Of a DNA stretch of 55,056 nt, positions 42,426 through 51,480 are shown piece after piece. Numbering within the stretch: the stretch's first letter is position 1; the number at the start of each line of letters is the position of its first letter. The notes beneath the pieces are model-generated. The model saw nothing but the letters and a program-made list of their open reading frames with translations, had not been told where the DNA came from and made no database searches. Source of the stretch: Bacillota bacterium (GTDB lineage: Bacteria; Bacillota; Clostridia; Lachnospirales; Lachnospiraceae). Position numbers and translations under genes: made by a program. The stretch lies in the NCBI GenBank assembly GCA_023441965.1, contig JAEZNB010000073.1, forward strand, positions 1-55,056, given 5' to 3'.

Positions 42426-44525
42426 CTATGCTAAGCCCGAATAAATACTATAAAACTTTGTATCCGTGACTTTATTGACCTTAATCCTAATATTGCCTGA
42501 CAGCATGGCAGGCAGATCGAAGGCTTTCCCCTCCATACCATCTACGATTACTCTTGCAACCCACTTGTCCTGAAGCTTATTGTCAGGAATGCATTCGGTA
42601 ATCTCAGCGATATATTCACAGCCTTGTTCAAGTGTCACTGCAGGGGAAGCCTCTCCTGTGGATATCCTGTCGGCCTCTGTTTCTTGCCAGGAGCCATAGA
42701 GTGTGATGTCTGGCGCTGTAGGTTCGGGCAGAGTTACCAGTCTGTAAGCACTGGTTCGGTTGTTCGTAAACCACTGATATACATTATCATCCTTTACTCC
42801 GGCCTTGTTTACCTTGAGGTACCTGGGGTACATGACCGTCATACCAGATGTCCTGGTTGCATCGCACAGCGCAAGCAATGACTGCAGTGTATCCGATGTC
42901 TCGTCAAAGGGACAAGACGAAGCATCCACCGGGTATTGCTCCTGTAAGTATTTCATCTGCCCATCGATTAACCTGATCCTGCGGACGATACAATTCTTCA
43001 CAACCAGCTTAACACTTCCATAACCAAGCGGCTTTGCGTAACCCAGCTTATGCTGATAGTTACTGTTCTCGGAATTTTCGCCTAAGGTTACCGTCCAGAT
43101 CAGCTCCTTCAATTGCCTTTCTGTGATCCGGTCAAAAAAGAGCCTAAACTGAAAGGTTCCGCCCATGACTGCTTCCTTTGTGGTATTTAAGGGGGACATG
43201 GCATCCTCCTTCGCCACAGAGGAATGCCAATACATCTTTCTCCCCCTGGGAGTTGCTTTGTCGAGGTGATGATATTCCATCGGAGCCTTCGAATCCTCCT
43301 CCGGCTTTGTTCCATAGAAATCAAAGTTCCAGTATCTTGCATTGTCCGGTCTCCTAAGATAGAACTCAAAGGCAGACGTTCTGGGCTCTGCAAGGATCTG
43401 CAGTGTATGGTACTCAGTCTTTATCGCTTCCGGCCGGTTTGGTAGGGCATCTGAGAATCTTACGTGTCCCTTCAGTCCCTTTCCTCTTACCGTACCAAAC
43501 AAAAGACATGCCGGGCAAAGCTCTGAGGTATCGGAGCATGGCTTGTAATCACCCATGATTTCATCCCATTTTCTTCTCTGTGCAATCCGGCCGATGGATG
43601 AGCCCGACATATAGATGATCTCTTTCTTCTTGCTGTGATCCGCATACGATACCTTAAAATACCATACGGGTACCAGATTGCCCTTACCCATCCTGGCATT
43701 TTCCAGTGCACTCATGAGTTTCGCTACAGCATCCTTGTTGGGATTAGTGGAGGTTTTCGGTGCTCCATCCCTCATCAGAGCGGACTTTAGCTTGTCATAG
43801 GGCATGGTCTCCCCTGCCCTCCAGGTATATTCCACCGAATTGTCCTCTGCCTTCCTTAGGTAGGCAATATGATAGGGCTTGTTCTTCACTACAGGTATGT
43901 TGTACTGAACAACTCCCTTGCCTGCAATCTCAGCTCCGGGATAAATGTGTGCCGTATCAAGTGGACTGTCTGTATCCTGATAGAAGATTCCGTTCTGCGT
44001 AAAATAGACCAGCTCCTTGATAACACTGGTCCGATACAGGGTCCAGCATCCGTTATCCGTATCATAACCGAGCAGGCCTCTTTTTTGCAGCGAACCAAAG
44101 ATAGGAACCCGCTGGCTGATTGGCTTATCGTTCAGCAAAAAGGGAACGCAGCTATCCGAAGCAGCCTCATAAACACTTCTTATCATTCCCCGAAGCTCAC
44201 TTCCGGGAATGGCAGGTACCAGTTCTCCTTCTCTTGGCAAACGGAAGAAGCTATGTTTTTTATGGACTTTCTTCTTTTGGTCGTCCGTCGGATTATCCAA
44301 CTCCTTCTGGGTGGAGGGATCTATATAGATCGGCTTCGCGCCGTCAGGAATAATCAGAGGCGTCTTTAAATCTATACTGATATCAAGCCATCCGCTCATC
44401 AGCTGCTCTCTTCCCCGATATACCTCCTCACGGCTCTTCTTATGGCCGGCCCTTGTAATCGTTTCGCCAAAGGGAATAAAGTTATATGGATTTACGAAAG
44501 GTCTTCGCTTACTGTTGTTCTGCAT
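42426..44525 (-). CDS. Type III CRISPR RAMP protein, TIGR03986-like
   Basis: A 699-residue RAMP-superfamily (Cas7-like) protein. The N-terminal VNPYNFIPFGE is the TIGR03986 hallmark. IPGSELRGMIRSVYEA near residue 108 is a RAMP helix, CPACLLFGTVRGKG a Cys-containing insert, and LGYAKPLGYGSVKL near 493 the Gly-rich loop. TIGR03986 proteins occur in III-D-type effector complexes. It overlaps csx19 by 17 bp and is last in the operon. Whether it cuts RNA cannot be told from sequence. Confidence 0.85.
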   Translation of the reverse strand: MQNNSKRRPFVNPYNFIPFGETITRAGHKKSREEVYRGREQLMSGWLDISIDLKTPLIIPDGAKPIYIDPSTQKELDNPTDDQKKKVHKKHSFFRLPREGELVPAIPGSELRGMIRSVYEAASDSCVPFLLNDKPISQRVPIFGSLQKRGLLGYDTDNGCWTLYRTSVIKELVYFTQNGIFYQDTDSPLDTAHIYPGAEIAGKGVVQYNIPVVKNKPYHIAYLRKAEDNSVEYTWRAGETMPYDKLKSALMRDGAPKTSTNPNKDAVAKLMSALENARMGKGNLVPVWYFKVSYADHSKKKEIIYMSGSSIGRIAQRRKWDEIMGDYKPCSDTSELCPACLLFGTVRGKGLKGHVRFSDALPNRPEAIKTEYHTLQILAEPRTSAFEFYLRRPDNARYWNFDFYGTKPEEDSKAPMEYHHLDKATPRGRKMYWHSSVAKEDAMSPLNTTKEAVMGGTFQFRLFFDRITERQLKELIWTVTLGENSENSNYQHKLGYAKPLGYGSVKLVVKNCIVRRIRLIDGQMKYLQEQYPVDASSCPFDETSDTLQSLLALCDATRTSGMTVMYPRYLKVNKAGVKDDNVYQWFTNNRTSAYRLVTLPEPTAPDITLYGSWQETEADRISTGEASPAVTLEQGCEYIAEITECIPDNKLQDKWVARVIVDGMEGKAFDLPAMLSGNIRIKVNKVTDTKFYSIYSGLA

Positions 44526-45096
44526 TTCTGACCTCCTCCTTTACAAATCCACAAAGTCTGTTGTCAGTGATCTTTGCCATTCCGTTCTCATCATAGGTAA
44601 GGTATGTCATTAGCTTCACCATATTGATTCCCTTTGTGATCGGTAAGCGGTAGCTTCCTCCCACAGTTGTCATAAGCGGGCGGCTTCCCTGCTCATCTGC
44701 TTCTTCTTGGGACATAAGCTCATTGATATCGATATACTGATACCGAATCAGATAGTTGGCTTCCGGTGTTTCAGGCAGAGGAACAACCCCTAGGTCCTCC
44801 TTTAACCTCTCATTATAATTCTTCTGAAGTGCTTCGTCCGAGGCAATTCTATAGGCAAACTCCTGTCCCAGCATGCTCCGCGTTGCAAAGAGCTCTCTTT
44901 CCTCAGAAAAAACCCGAATATCAAGCAGCTTCCACAGCTCCAGCCTTTCGAATTCTTCGATTTTCGCATATCCGCTTACATATTGATCCGTCAGCCCGGC
45001 AAGATAGAATGAATTCGGAGCTGCTTCCGCTGATAAAAGGCCTACTATTTCATCCTCTGAACATAGACCACTTTTTTCTATCCATAATTCTTTCAT
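44509..45096 (-). CDS. csx19: CRISPR-associated Csx19-like protein (TIGR03984)
   Basis: A 195-residue protein. The LLDIRVFSEERELFATR block, the central YQYIDI and the C-terminal NRLCGFV match what I recall of Csx19, a III-D-associated protein of unclear role, possibly structural. The neighbours support this: a TIGR03986 gene follows, RAMP genes precede. GGAGG precedes the ATG and only 1 bp separates it from the upstream stop. Confidence 0.72.
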   Translation of the reverse strand: MKELWIEKSGLCSEDEIVGLLSAEAAPNSFYLAGLTDQYVSGYAKIEEFERLELWKLLDIRVFSEERELFATRSMLGQEFAYRIASDEALQKNYNERLKEDLGVVPLPETPEANYLIRYQYIDINELMSQEEADEQGSRPLMTTVGGSYRLPITKGINMVKLMTYLTYDENGMAKITDNRLCGFVKEEVRNAEQQ

Positions 45097-45097
45097 A

Positions 45098-46384
45098 TTA
45101 ACCCTCCAGCATCGTCAGATCGTAAGCATACAGTTTATCGCTACAGTCATTCCCGTTCACCTTGATTCCCGACACCTTCATGCATCCTCGTCCCACAGCT
45201 GCCTCTCCGCCGACAGTCATTAAACCGGCATGAAGATCAAAGATGGTCACCGTCAGCAGCTTTGTCATGTCTGACGTCATTTCCTTCTTGGAAACAGTAA
45301 GAACCAGCCTTCCTCTTCCGCCCTCGTGTACCGTCGACGTAAATAAAGCTGTGTTGCGGGGGGCCCCTGAAAAACGATCCACCGAATTTCTGGTGATGGT
45401 ATAGTCCTTACCGCCTAATATCTCTGTTTCTGAAAAGGTAATCTTAGAGCGCATCAGCTTATCCCCTGTCTCTTTAAGACCAAAAAGACGATTGACCTGC
45501 TCCCTCGACAAGGAAGCAAAGGGTGCTTCTCTTAACAGATCGATCATGTGGTGCCTGAAGGCTCCCGCCCAGGTGGTTCCCGGTATCACAGGGTTACTTC
45601 TGCTATTGGACAGCGGTTTTACATCAGAGGCTGCTCTATCCTCATCTTCTTCTGTTGTGTAAACCTGAACAGAAAAACCGCCGGCAGCTTCCAGCTCCAT
45701 ATGAATTTCCAGCTTCTCTGCCGTAACATCAGCAGCTTCCTCTGACAATGCCTCCTGAAACAAGGTTGTATCAAAGGGATCAAAGGCTAACCACTCCTCT
45801 AAATCCTCCGGGAAGCGAAACATAAGCTTCCTTACCTCGACGTCCATCTTTCCATATCCCCTGGTGGTTCTCGCTCCTAAGGAGATTCCCTGTGCCGCAA
45901 GCTTCATCAAGGGCTCAAGCACCAAGGAATTCTCTTCTGCCTTTGCTTCATCTCCTGTCCATTCAAGAATCGCAGTGTAAGGCATTTCAGTCTCTACAAC
46001 TTCAAAATCATACTTCGCTCCATCGATTGTAATACCCCATTCATCGACTCCAATGCCATCCCGTACACCAAGAAAGATCTTTGATGCACTTGTATCTGAA
46101 GGCAAGGTGGCATCGCTTATAATGACATGGCTTTCAGAAAAGCCTTTTTCGTAATCGGATCTCTTCTCACTGCCAAATAAGGAAAGCAGGAGTTGCTTAT
46201 ACCTATCGTCAGCAAAGGTCTTCTCTGCCAGCTCTCGAAGTACCCCCGTAAGAGAAGTACCCGGAATAAAGGGAAAGCCTCTGGAATCCTTCATTAAGTC
46301 AAGGTCTGTCTTTTCAGACCCGCTATTACTGATTCTTAACGGTGATTGCTGATGCATTGTCAATTGATAATAAACCTTCATCAT
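45098..46384 (-). CDS. Fused double Csm3-like (Cas7) RAMP protein
   Basis: About 428 residues from ATG 46384, which overlaps the upstream stop as TGATG; a longer frame to 46447 overlaps more. It contains two RAMP domains. The first has FPFIPGTSLTGVLREL and the Gly-rich GARTTRGYGKM. The second has PVIPGTTWAGAFRHH and VGGEAAVGRGCMKV. Asp residues just before each IPG block (in TDLDLMKDSRG and ASDVKPLSNS) are candidates for the target-RNA-cutting Asp of Csm3. It would supply two backbone positions of the effector. Confidence 0.85.
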   Translation of the reverse strand: MMKVYYQLTMHQQSPLRISNSGSEKTDLDLMKDSRGFPFIPGTSLTGVLRELAEKTFADDRYKQLLLSLFGSEKRSDYEKGFSESHVIISDATLPSDTSASKIFLGVRDGIGVDEWGITIDGAKYDFEVVETEMPYTAILEWTGDEAKAEENSLVLEPLMKLAAQGISLGARTTRGYGKMDVEVRKLMFRFPEDLEEWLAFDPFDTTLFQEALSEEAADVTAEKLEIHMELEAAGGFSVQVYTTEEDEDRAASDVKPLSNSRSNPVIPGTTWAGAFRHHMIDLLREAPFASLSREQVNRLFGLKETGDKLMRSKITFSETEILGGKDYTITRNSVDRFSGAPRNTALFTSTVHEGGRGRLVLTVSKKEMTSDMTKLLTVTIFDLHAGLMTVGGEAAVGRGCMKVSGIKVNGNDCSDKLYAYDLTMLEG

Positions 46385-48498
46385 CACGAAATCCCCCTCT
46401 TTCCGTAATGGGCTATATGCAGATATTGCAGCAAGGGTGTCTTCCATTCCTTGAGAAGCTGCTCCCTCGCCCCTTCATCCTTCCAAATCAGCTCTGCCAG
46501 GCTCCCGTCCTCAGAAGGCCATATCCTTTTCCGGCTCTCCGCGTCCTCCCCATACATTTCCTTCAGGAAGCTCAAAACCGCCTCCTTATTCCCGATCTCC
46601 TTCTCGCTGCTTACATCACTGGTCTTGATTCTGTCGACACGGTCAAGCAGATCCTCATAATCCGTAGCGTCACTTACCATTTTTCTGATACGTTTTAGAG
46701 GAAGCACTCTCTTACTTGCTGCAAGCTTCCTGGAATAATTCCCGTATGCTTCCCGTCCTGCTGCCACAAGAAGGGCTGTGACGATTTTAGAATATACCTC
46801 TTCCGATGGCTCAATGTGTTTTCGGTCAACAGAGACCTTTCTTACATGACCTTCCTCCAGCAGGCTGCTCTGTGTGACAACTCTGCAGCATCCAAAGCCC
46901 TCCTGCTGCTGTTCCCCAATCCTGATGTATGCCTGCACCTGCTTGGATCCGGCTTTAAAGCAGAATACACTTCCTGCCTTCACCACGGGGATCTGCAGCT
47001 TTTGCAGCTGCCATCGGGCCTGGAAGCCACCGATTGTCCCATAGGAGCAGAGATCCATGGCACCCTCCGGAAGCTCATTCAGAAGCCCTAACTTCCTTGC
47101 AATCAATTCTCTGACCGCATCTATAGAAACCGTATAGATTCCATGCTTCAGCAGCATGAGGTCCGACTCCAGGACCACATATACCTTCTCGTTGCTGTCC
47201 GTTTCAAGCAGCTCCTCCTCAAGAGGACAGACCGTCGGAGTCCCATATAAGCTGCATGCCGCATATTGAGCGCTCTTGCTTCTCCCAAAGCGGAGCTTGG
47301 CTGTCGTCAGGAGCTGAAGGACCCGCCAGGCATCCTCGGCCGATGTCTCGACATAACCTCCATAGATCATACCTGCCTCAAGGGCATCCTGCATATACAG
47401 CTCCTGTCCGGCCATGCTGCTATGATACTGGGTATGAAATTGCGGATAAGCAAAGAGATAATTCTTATCCTTTAAGGCCACATACCCATCCTCTATGGTC
47501 TTGGGCTTCCTCTTCTTCCATTCCGGATCCGTCTGGGTATAGCGGTTCACAATACTTCCATCCGCATTTTTAAGACTGACCAGATACATTGGTGCCGGCT
47601 TTGATATGATACCATTAATGACCGGTGTCAATGCCGACCACCGAACCCTGCCATCCAGGAATAATTTTTTAAATGCCTCATCCTCAGCCCTTCCCTGCTT
47701 CAGATAATTTGCGGCCATGCATCCGATCACGCTTCTCGCCGGAATAGCTGTATTGACATCATGCCCGGGAAGGGTGATATCCGCATCCAAAGACACCTTA
47801 TACTCTATACGGACCCTACCCTCCGTCTGTATAGGTTCGAAGGCGTAGGTTCTCGCAGCCTCTTCTCTCTCATGATAGGAAATCAGGACATTTCCAAGAC
47901 CGTGATTTCTGTTATAGCCTATATGGCGGGTAGCTTTCGCACAAGCTTCCAGAAGCTTTGCGAGCCTCTCATCCTTTGAATTGATATAGATGGGTGCGAT
48001 AAAGGACAATTCCTTCGCTTCTCCCGGATCGGCAAAGGGATCAAAGCGGTTAATCACACGGGTAAACCGAAGGGTATTATCCACCGCTACGCCTTCCTCC
48101 AACCTCGTCTGTCCTCTGACCTGGGTATACATTTGAACGACATATGCAGGGTGTGCCTTCTCCTTTAGTTCCAGAGGGTATTCCTTGCCTTCGCGGATCT
48201 CTGAGAGAATTCGCCGGAGCGCATCAGCAGCTTGAATGTTGGCATCATCAATGACCAGGGCCCCTTCCTTCCCGTAGGCATCACCGAATAGCTGCTCTAT
48301 CAGCTCCTCTGTTGCTTCAGGATACTTCATTTCCTTCAGCATTCCGGCAGTCTGGCGAAGACAGCCCTTTAATCTTCTGGCGGGAATGGAGGGCAAACCA
48401 TATGCATCCGTAACAGTATCCGTATCTATGGCATTTCCGAAGCTTTCTCCGTTGCCGGCACATAAATCGGATTTCAGTACTATTTTTAAGTATGCCAT
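46384..48498 (-). CDS. Csm3/Csx10-type two-domain RAMP protein
   Basis: About 704 residues from ATG 48498 (GGAGG 9 nt upstream, right after the cas10 stop). The first domain is Csm3-like (IDTDTVTDAYGLPSIPARRL then NRNHGLGNVLISY). The second starts VRIEYKVSLDADITLPGHD with IPARSVIGCMAANYLKQG and a late GEQQQEGFGCCRVV, resembling Csx10/Cas5-type proteins of III-D. A C-terminal helical part of about 110 residues follows. It probably caps the crRNA 5' handle end. Assignment to Csx10 rests on context plus motifs. Confidence 0.75.
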   Translation of the reverse strand: MAYLKIVLKSDLCAGNGESFGNAIDTDTVTDAYGLPSIPARRLKGCLRQTAGMLKEMKYPEATEELIEQLFGDAYGKEGALVIDDANIQAADALRRILSEIREGKEYPLELKEKAHPAYVVQMYTQVRGQTRLEEGVAVDNTLRFTRVINRFDPFADPGEAKELSFIAPIYINSKDERLAKLLEACAKATRHIGYNRNHGLGNVLISYHEREEAARTYAFEPIQTEGRVRIEYKVSLDADITLPGHDVNTAIPARSVIGCMAANYLKQGRAEDEAFKKLFLDGRVRWSALTPVINGIISKPAPMYLVSLKNADGSIVNRYTQTDPEWKKRKPKTIEDGYVALKDKNYLFAYPQFHTQYHSSMAGQELYMQDALEAGMIYGGYVETSAEDAWRVLQLLTTAKLRFGRSKSAQYAACSLYGTPTVCPLEEELLETDSNEKVYVVLESDLMLLKHGIYTVSIDAVRELIARKLGLLNELPEGAMDLCSYGTIGGFQARWQLQKLQIPVVKAGSVFCFKAGSKQVQAYIRIGEQQQEGFGCCRVVTQSSLLEEGHVRKVSVDRKHIEPSEEVYSKIVTALLVAAGREAYGNYSRKLAASKRVLPLKRIRKMVSDATDYEDLLDRVDRIKTSDVSSEKEIGNKEAVLSFLKEMYGEDAESRKRIWPSEDGSLAELIWKDEGAREQLLKEWKTPLLQYLHIAHYGKRGIS

Positions 48499-48499
48499 C

Positions 48500-50017
48500 T
48501 TACTTGACCTCCTCAAACCACAATTCATATACCTCTGACAAATCATAGAAGGACTGCATCAGTCTTTCCTCCGAAAGCTTCAAAGCAGCCAGATCCTCCT
48601 TCAAGCCGGGAGCATGTCCATAGACTCTGGATAATTCTCTGTAACCATCCTCTTTGCTGTCTTCCCATGCAGCTCCAAGGGTCTTAATATTATTACGGTA
48701 TACTGACCTTGCCTTGCATATCTCATAGAGCTTGACGAGCTTCTCATAGGAGAATTCATCCTCCGCCTCTGTCATCCCAGCCAGTCTCCAGGGACGGGCC
48801 ATCTTATTATAGGTGTTCTGGCGGAGACGCAGCTCCTCAAGATCACCTCCTAAGCCACTGTGAATGCAATGGAAATCAACCCATCCCTCTTCCACAACTG
48901 CTATGTCATCCGCTCCGGTACTATGTACCTTCTTCTTCGCTCCATCATCACAGGCCTTTTCAGCCATGCTGCAGGCCCTGGCAAAGGGATAGTGGCTGTG
49001 AAAGATACAGATTCCCGCACAGCAGCTATATTGCCACTTGGACTTCCTCCGATCCCGGTAGGTCTGAACAGCTTTCACATATTCCCTGACATACTCCATC
49101 ACGAATCTTGCGTTACATACGAAGGTCATATCATCCCCATCCGCAACGATAACACGATAGGCGTAATATTTCGGTGCCAGGTTCTTATCCTTATACCTTT
49201 CCTTCAAGCTCTCACTACACTTCTCCAGTGCCTCAAGGCCATCCACATTAAAGGCCTGAGCCGTATCGAAGGTAAACTCCCGCATAAGGGGAATACATAC
49301 GCTATAATCCGTCTCATCCTGTAGCAAATCAACGATTTTTCTTCCCATGTTATTTCCATCGGCATGAACGATGGCAAGCAGGCTTTCTTCTCCCTTTCTT
49401 GTAATCATGGTATCCAGATACTTGATACTGTCATCCCGCTTGCTCCGTCCGGCCTTTGCCTTTCCATAGCTCTCATAGGACAGCTGCACTCCCTGTTGAT
49501 TGGTAACAGAGAGGGGCCTGTAGGTGTTACGGTCCATCTTGGAAAAGGGCAGGATAAAATTATCATCACAGGGTACCATCCTGTTCTTTTCCACTTCAGC
49601 CGCATCCATGAGCTTCTTATAATCCTCCCTGTAATTGCCGGTATACTCTACAGCAACCGCCATAGGAAGCATCCCCGGACAGCTTTGCAGCAGCCGATAG
49701 GAAAAGACTTTATTTACCCGTACAAAGGTCTCTCTGCAATCATATAAAACCGTTAGGTTTCCACCCCCATAGAACAGTTCCACCAGCTGAAGCTTCGCTT
49801 CCTCGAACTCTTTCAGCACAGAGGATATAAGAAAGCTTTCCTTCTCCTCTACTGCTCTTCTGCACTTGATCTCAAGTTTCTTTGCAACATCAAACAGCTC
49901 TATCCATGCATTACTGATATTTGCGGATGCTCCGACAACCTCCAGCATCTTATTGGTCTGAAAAATATAGCTTTGCTTGGATCTGATGGTGTATTGTGCC
50001 AAAACCGGTTTTCTCAT
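48500..50017 (-). CDS. cas10: Cas10 large subunit without HD domain
   Basis: A 505-residue Cas10/Cmr2-like protein. It begins with a palm-like region (YIFQTNKMLEVVGASANI, like the Cmr2 start). IVHADGNNMG near 216-225 is palm motif 1, and VIVADGDDMTF near 289-299 carries DGDD in place of the usual GGDD. The two catalytic Asp are kept, so cyclic oligoadenylate synthesis is likely. No N-terminal HD nuclease motif is seen, so ssDNA cutting is unlikely. GGAGG lies 7 nt before the ATG. It begins the RAMP operon. Confidence 0.88.
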   Translation of the reverse strand: MRKPVLAQYTIRSKQSYIFQTNKMLEVVGASANISNAWIELFDVAKKLEIKCRRAVEEKESFLISSVLKEFEEAKLQLVELFYGGGNLTVLYDCRETFVRVNKVFSYRLLQSCPGMLPMAVAVEYTGNYREDYKKLMDAAEVEKNRMVPCDDNFILPFSKMDRNTYRPLSVTNQQGVQLSYESYGKAKAGRSKRDDSIKYLDTMITRKGEESLLAIVHADGNNMGRKIVDLLQDETDYSVCIPLMREFTFDTAQAFNVDGLEALEKCSESLKERYKDKNLAPKYYAYRVIVADGDDMTFVCNARFVMEYVREYVKAVQTYRDRRKSKWQYSCCAGICIFHSHYPFARACSMAEKACDDGAKKKVHSTGADDIAVVEEGWVDFHCIHSGLGGDLEELRLRQNTYNKMARPWRLAGMTEAEDEFSYEKLVKLYEICKARSVYRNNIKTLGAAWEDSKEDGYRELSRVYGHAPGLKEDLAALKLSEERLMQSFYDLSEVYELWFEEVK

Positions 50018-50032
50018 AGGTCGACCTCCACT

Positions 50033-50060
50033 TATGTATTTTACCGTATGAAGCCTTCAA
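50033..50060 (-). promoter_or_regulatory. Possible promoter of the cas10 operon
   Basis: On the minus strand TTGAAG (50055-50060) and TACATA (50033-50038) are 16 nt apart, just upstream of cas10 and downstream of the terminator at 50096-50120. Both boxes are imperfect. Confidence 0.35.
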
Positions 50061-50095
50061 GACCTCGACTCCACCGCTTACTCTTTCGCTATAAA

Positions 50096-50120
50096 AGAGG
50101 AGGACATGTATTCCTCCTCT
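50096..50120 (-). terminator. Terminator between the SAVED-effector gene and cas10
   Basis: A perfect 9-bp stem (AGAGGAGGA with TCCTCCTCT, 7-nt loop) runs into TTTTATAG on the minus strand. It could uncouple the accessory genes from the effector-complex genes. Confidence 0.65.
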
Positions 50121-50170
50121 ATCTGATACCTATAACTGCATCCAGCCGTCACCTGACGAAGCGTATCGGC

Positions 50171-51073
50171 TTAATCCGACTTGCCGTTTATTGTCATAAC
50201 CTCAAAGGTCTTCTGATTGACATTCGCCCCAAAGGTATTGTGGGCAACCCTTCCATAGGGCTGATACATGTTGTTATTCCAGTGATACAGATTAATATTC
50301 AGATTGTTCGAGGCCATAGCACCAACCATAGTTCCAAGGATAATCGGCCCCTTAATGAATAAGTGCACATTAGACGGATTGTAAGCCTTTGATGTATTGA
50401 TTACTTTGGCGATTGCACCCTTTAAGTCTTCCATCTGATCCGGATCGATCTGATTCTTTATATCAATATGGTGTATGGGAATGTTCAGCTTCATGTCTTC
50501 TAAGTATTTCTTTACCGCCTTCACATTTCCTTCATCCATAATCGCAATGGCAACATCGCTGTCACTCGTCTTCGGCTTCATCTCAAACCATACGTTATAT
50601 TTCTGTATCACTGCCAGTACCAGTGTGACAATAACAAAGGGTTGTGCTGCACTTTCTATAATAGAAATCAAGGTCTTAACGGTGGTTTCCAGATCGGCAA
50701 AATCTTTCTTCCCTTCTATATTCGTGACTGCAATAAAAAGAAATAGCCCGATCGCAAACAAGGCCTTATAGCTGGTATTCATCTTAATGAATTCAAATAC
50801 GGAGGATATTCTTTTGTCCGTACGTTTCCAGATCAATCGATACAGATTCTTACCAAGCAGTATGAGAACTGATGTAACCATCATTCCCACTGATATGCTG
50901 ATAAAGATACTTTTATTGCCGCTTATGTAATTGGAAAATACGTGTTTCTCCAACAGTATGATAGCAGCAGCCAGAACCAGCAGATAGATGGTTACCCCCC
51001 AGATCCATGCCGGGATATGTCTCTTCTTCTTGTTTTCCGTCGTTTTTGTTTCTTTCCTCTTATTCTTCCTCAT
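50171..51073 (-). CDS. Four-helix membrane protein with C-terminal SAVED-like domain (candidate cyclic-oligonucleotide effector)
   Basis: A 300-residue protein. A very basic N-terminus (1-19) precedes membrane helices near 22-41, 56-74, 104-118 and 143-158. The C-terminal part (about 165-290) looks like SAVED: VHLFIKGPIILGTMVGAM near 226-243 and INLYHWNNNMYQPYGRV near 250-266 follow the F-x-x-x-P, G and Y-x-P pattern. SAVED domains bind cyclic oligonucleotides in CBASS and in some type III systems. It would sense Cas10 product and disturb the membrane (inference). GGAGA precedes the ATG. Confidence 0.72.
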   Translation of the reverse strand: MRKNKRKETKTTENKKKRHIPAWIWGVTIYLLVLAAAIILLEKHVFSNYISGNKSIFISISVGMMVTSVLILLGKNLYRLIWKRTDKRISSVFEFIKMNTSYKALFAIGLFLFIAVTNIEGKKDFADLETTVKTLISIIESAAQPFVIVTLVLAVIQKYNVWFEMKPKTSDSDVAIAIMDEGNVKAVKKYLEDMKLNIPIHHIDIKNQIDPDQMEDLKGAIAKVINTSKAYNPSNVHLFIKGPIILGTMVGAMASNNLNINLYHWNNNMYQPYGRVAHNTFGANVNQKTFEVMTINGKSD

Positions 51074-51117
51074 CGGTTTCTCCTCTTACACTTTATCTTC
51101 AGCTTTGAACACTGCCC

Positions 51118-51480
51118 TTAAACGTATTCTCTAAAACGGACAAATTCATAATAGGACTCTCTTTTGGAACCCCCATCCGGCAAAAGTAGTTCTTCTGTTT
51201 TACGCTCACTGCAGGCAGCTACGACCTTAACACCCAGCAGCTTCAATCTGTTAACGATTGCATAGGTTAAGGTGAATTCTCCCTGGCACATTACGATATC
51301 AGGCTGCTTCAGCAGTATGTCCTGAACGATATGTTCCGCAAGGGCTTCGATCTCTTCCTCCTTGAGCAGAGGGCTTACCATCGGAAAGGGATAATCTATG
51401 ATTTCTCCCCATTGACCGGCTGCTTGTCTTTGACCTTCTCCCCAATTCTCTACCCTATGATTTGTACAGTTGATAAACAT
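51118..51480 (-). CDS. Small CARF-like protein, candidate ring nuclease (Csx20-like)
   Basis: A 120-residue protein. NCTNHRVENWGEGQRQAA at the N-terminus, IIDYPFPMVSP, and DIVMCQGEFTLTYAIVNRL then VKVVAACSERKTEE form a compact Rossmann-like pattern that I associate with small CRISPR-linked CARF-type proteins such as Csx20. Such proteins degrade cyclic oligoadenylate and end the response. The name is tentative. A GGAAGGGA site lies 7 nt before the ATG. It sits between Cas6 and the SAVED effector, where a regulator of the signal fits. Confidence 0.55.
   Translation of the reverse strand: MFINCTNHRVENWGEGQRQAAGQWGEIIDYPFPMVSPLLKEEEIEALAEHIVQDILLKQPDIVMCQGEFTLTYAIVNRLKLLGVKVVAACSERKTEELLLPDGGSKRESYYEFVRFREYV

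Noticed and set aside
50171..51073. CBASS locus with Cap14
   Set aside because: No CD-NTase (SMODS) gene is adjacent; the neighbouring genes are Cas10 and Cas6.
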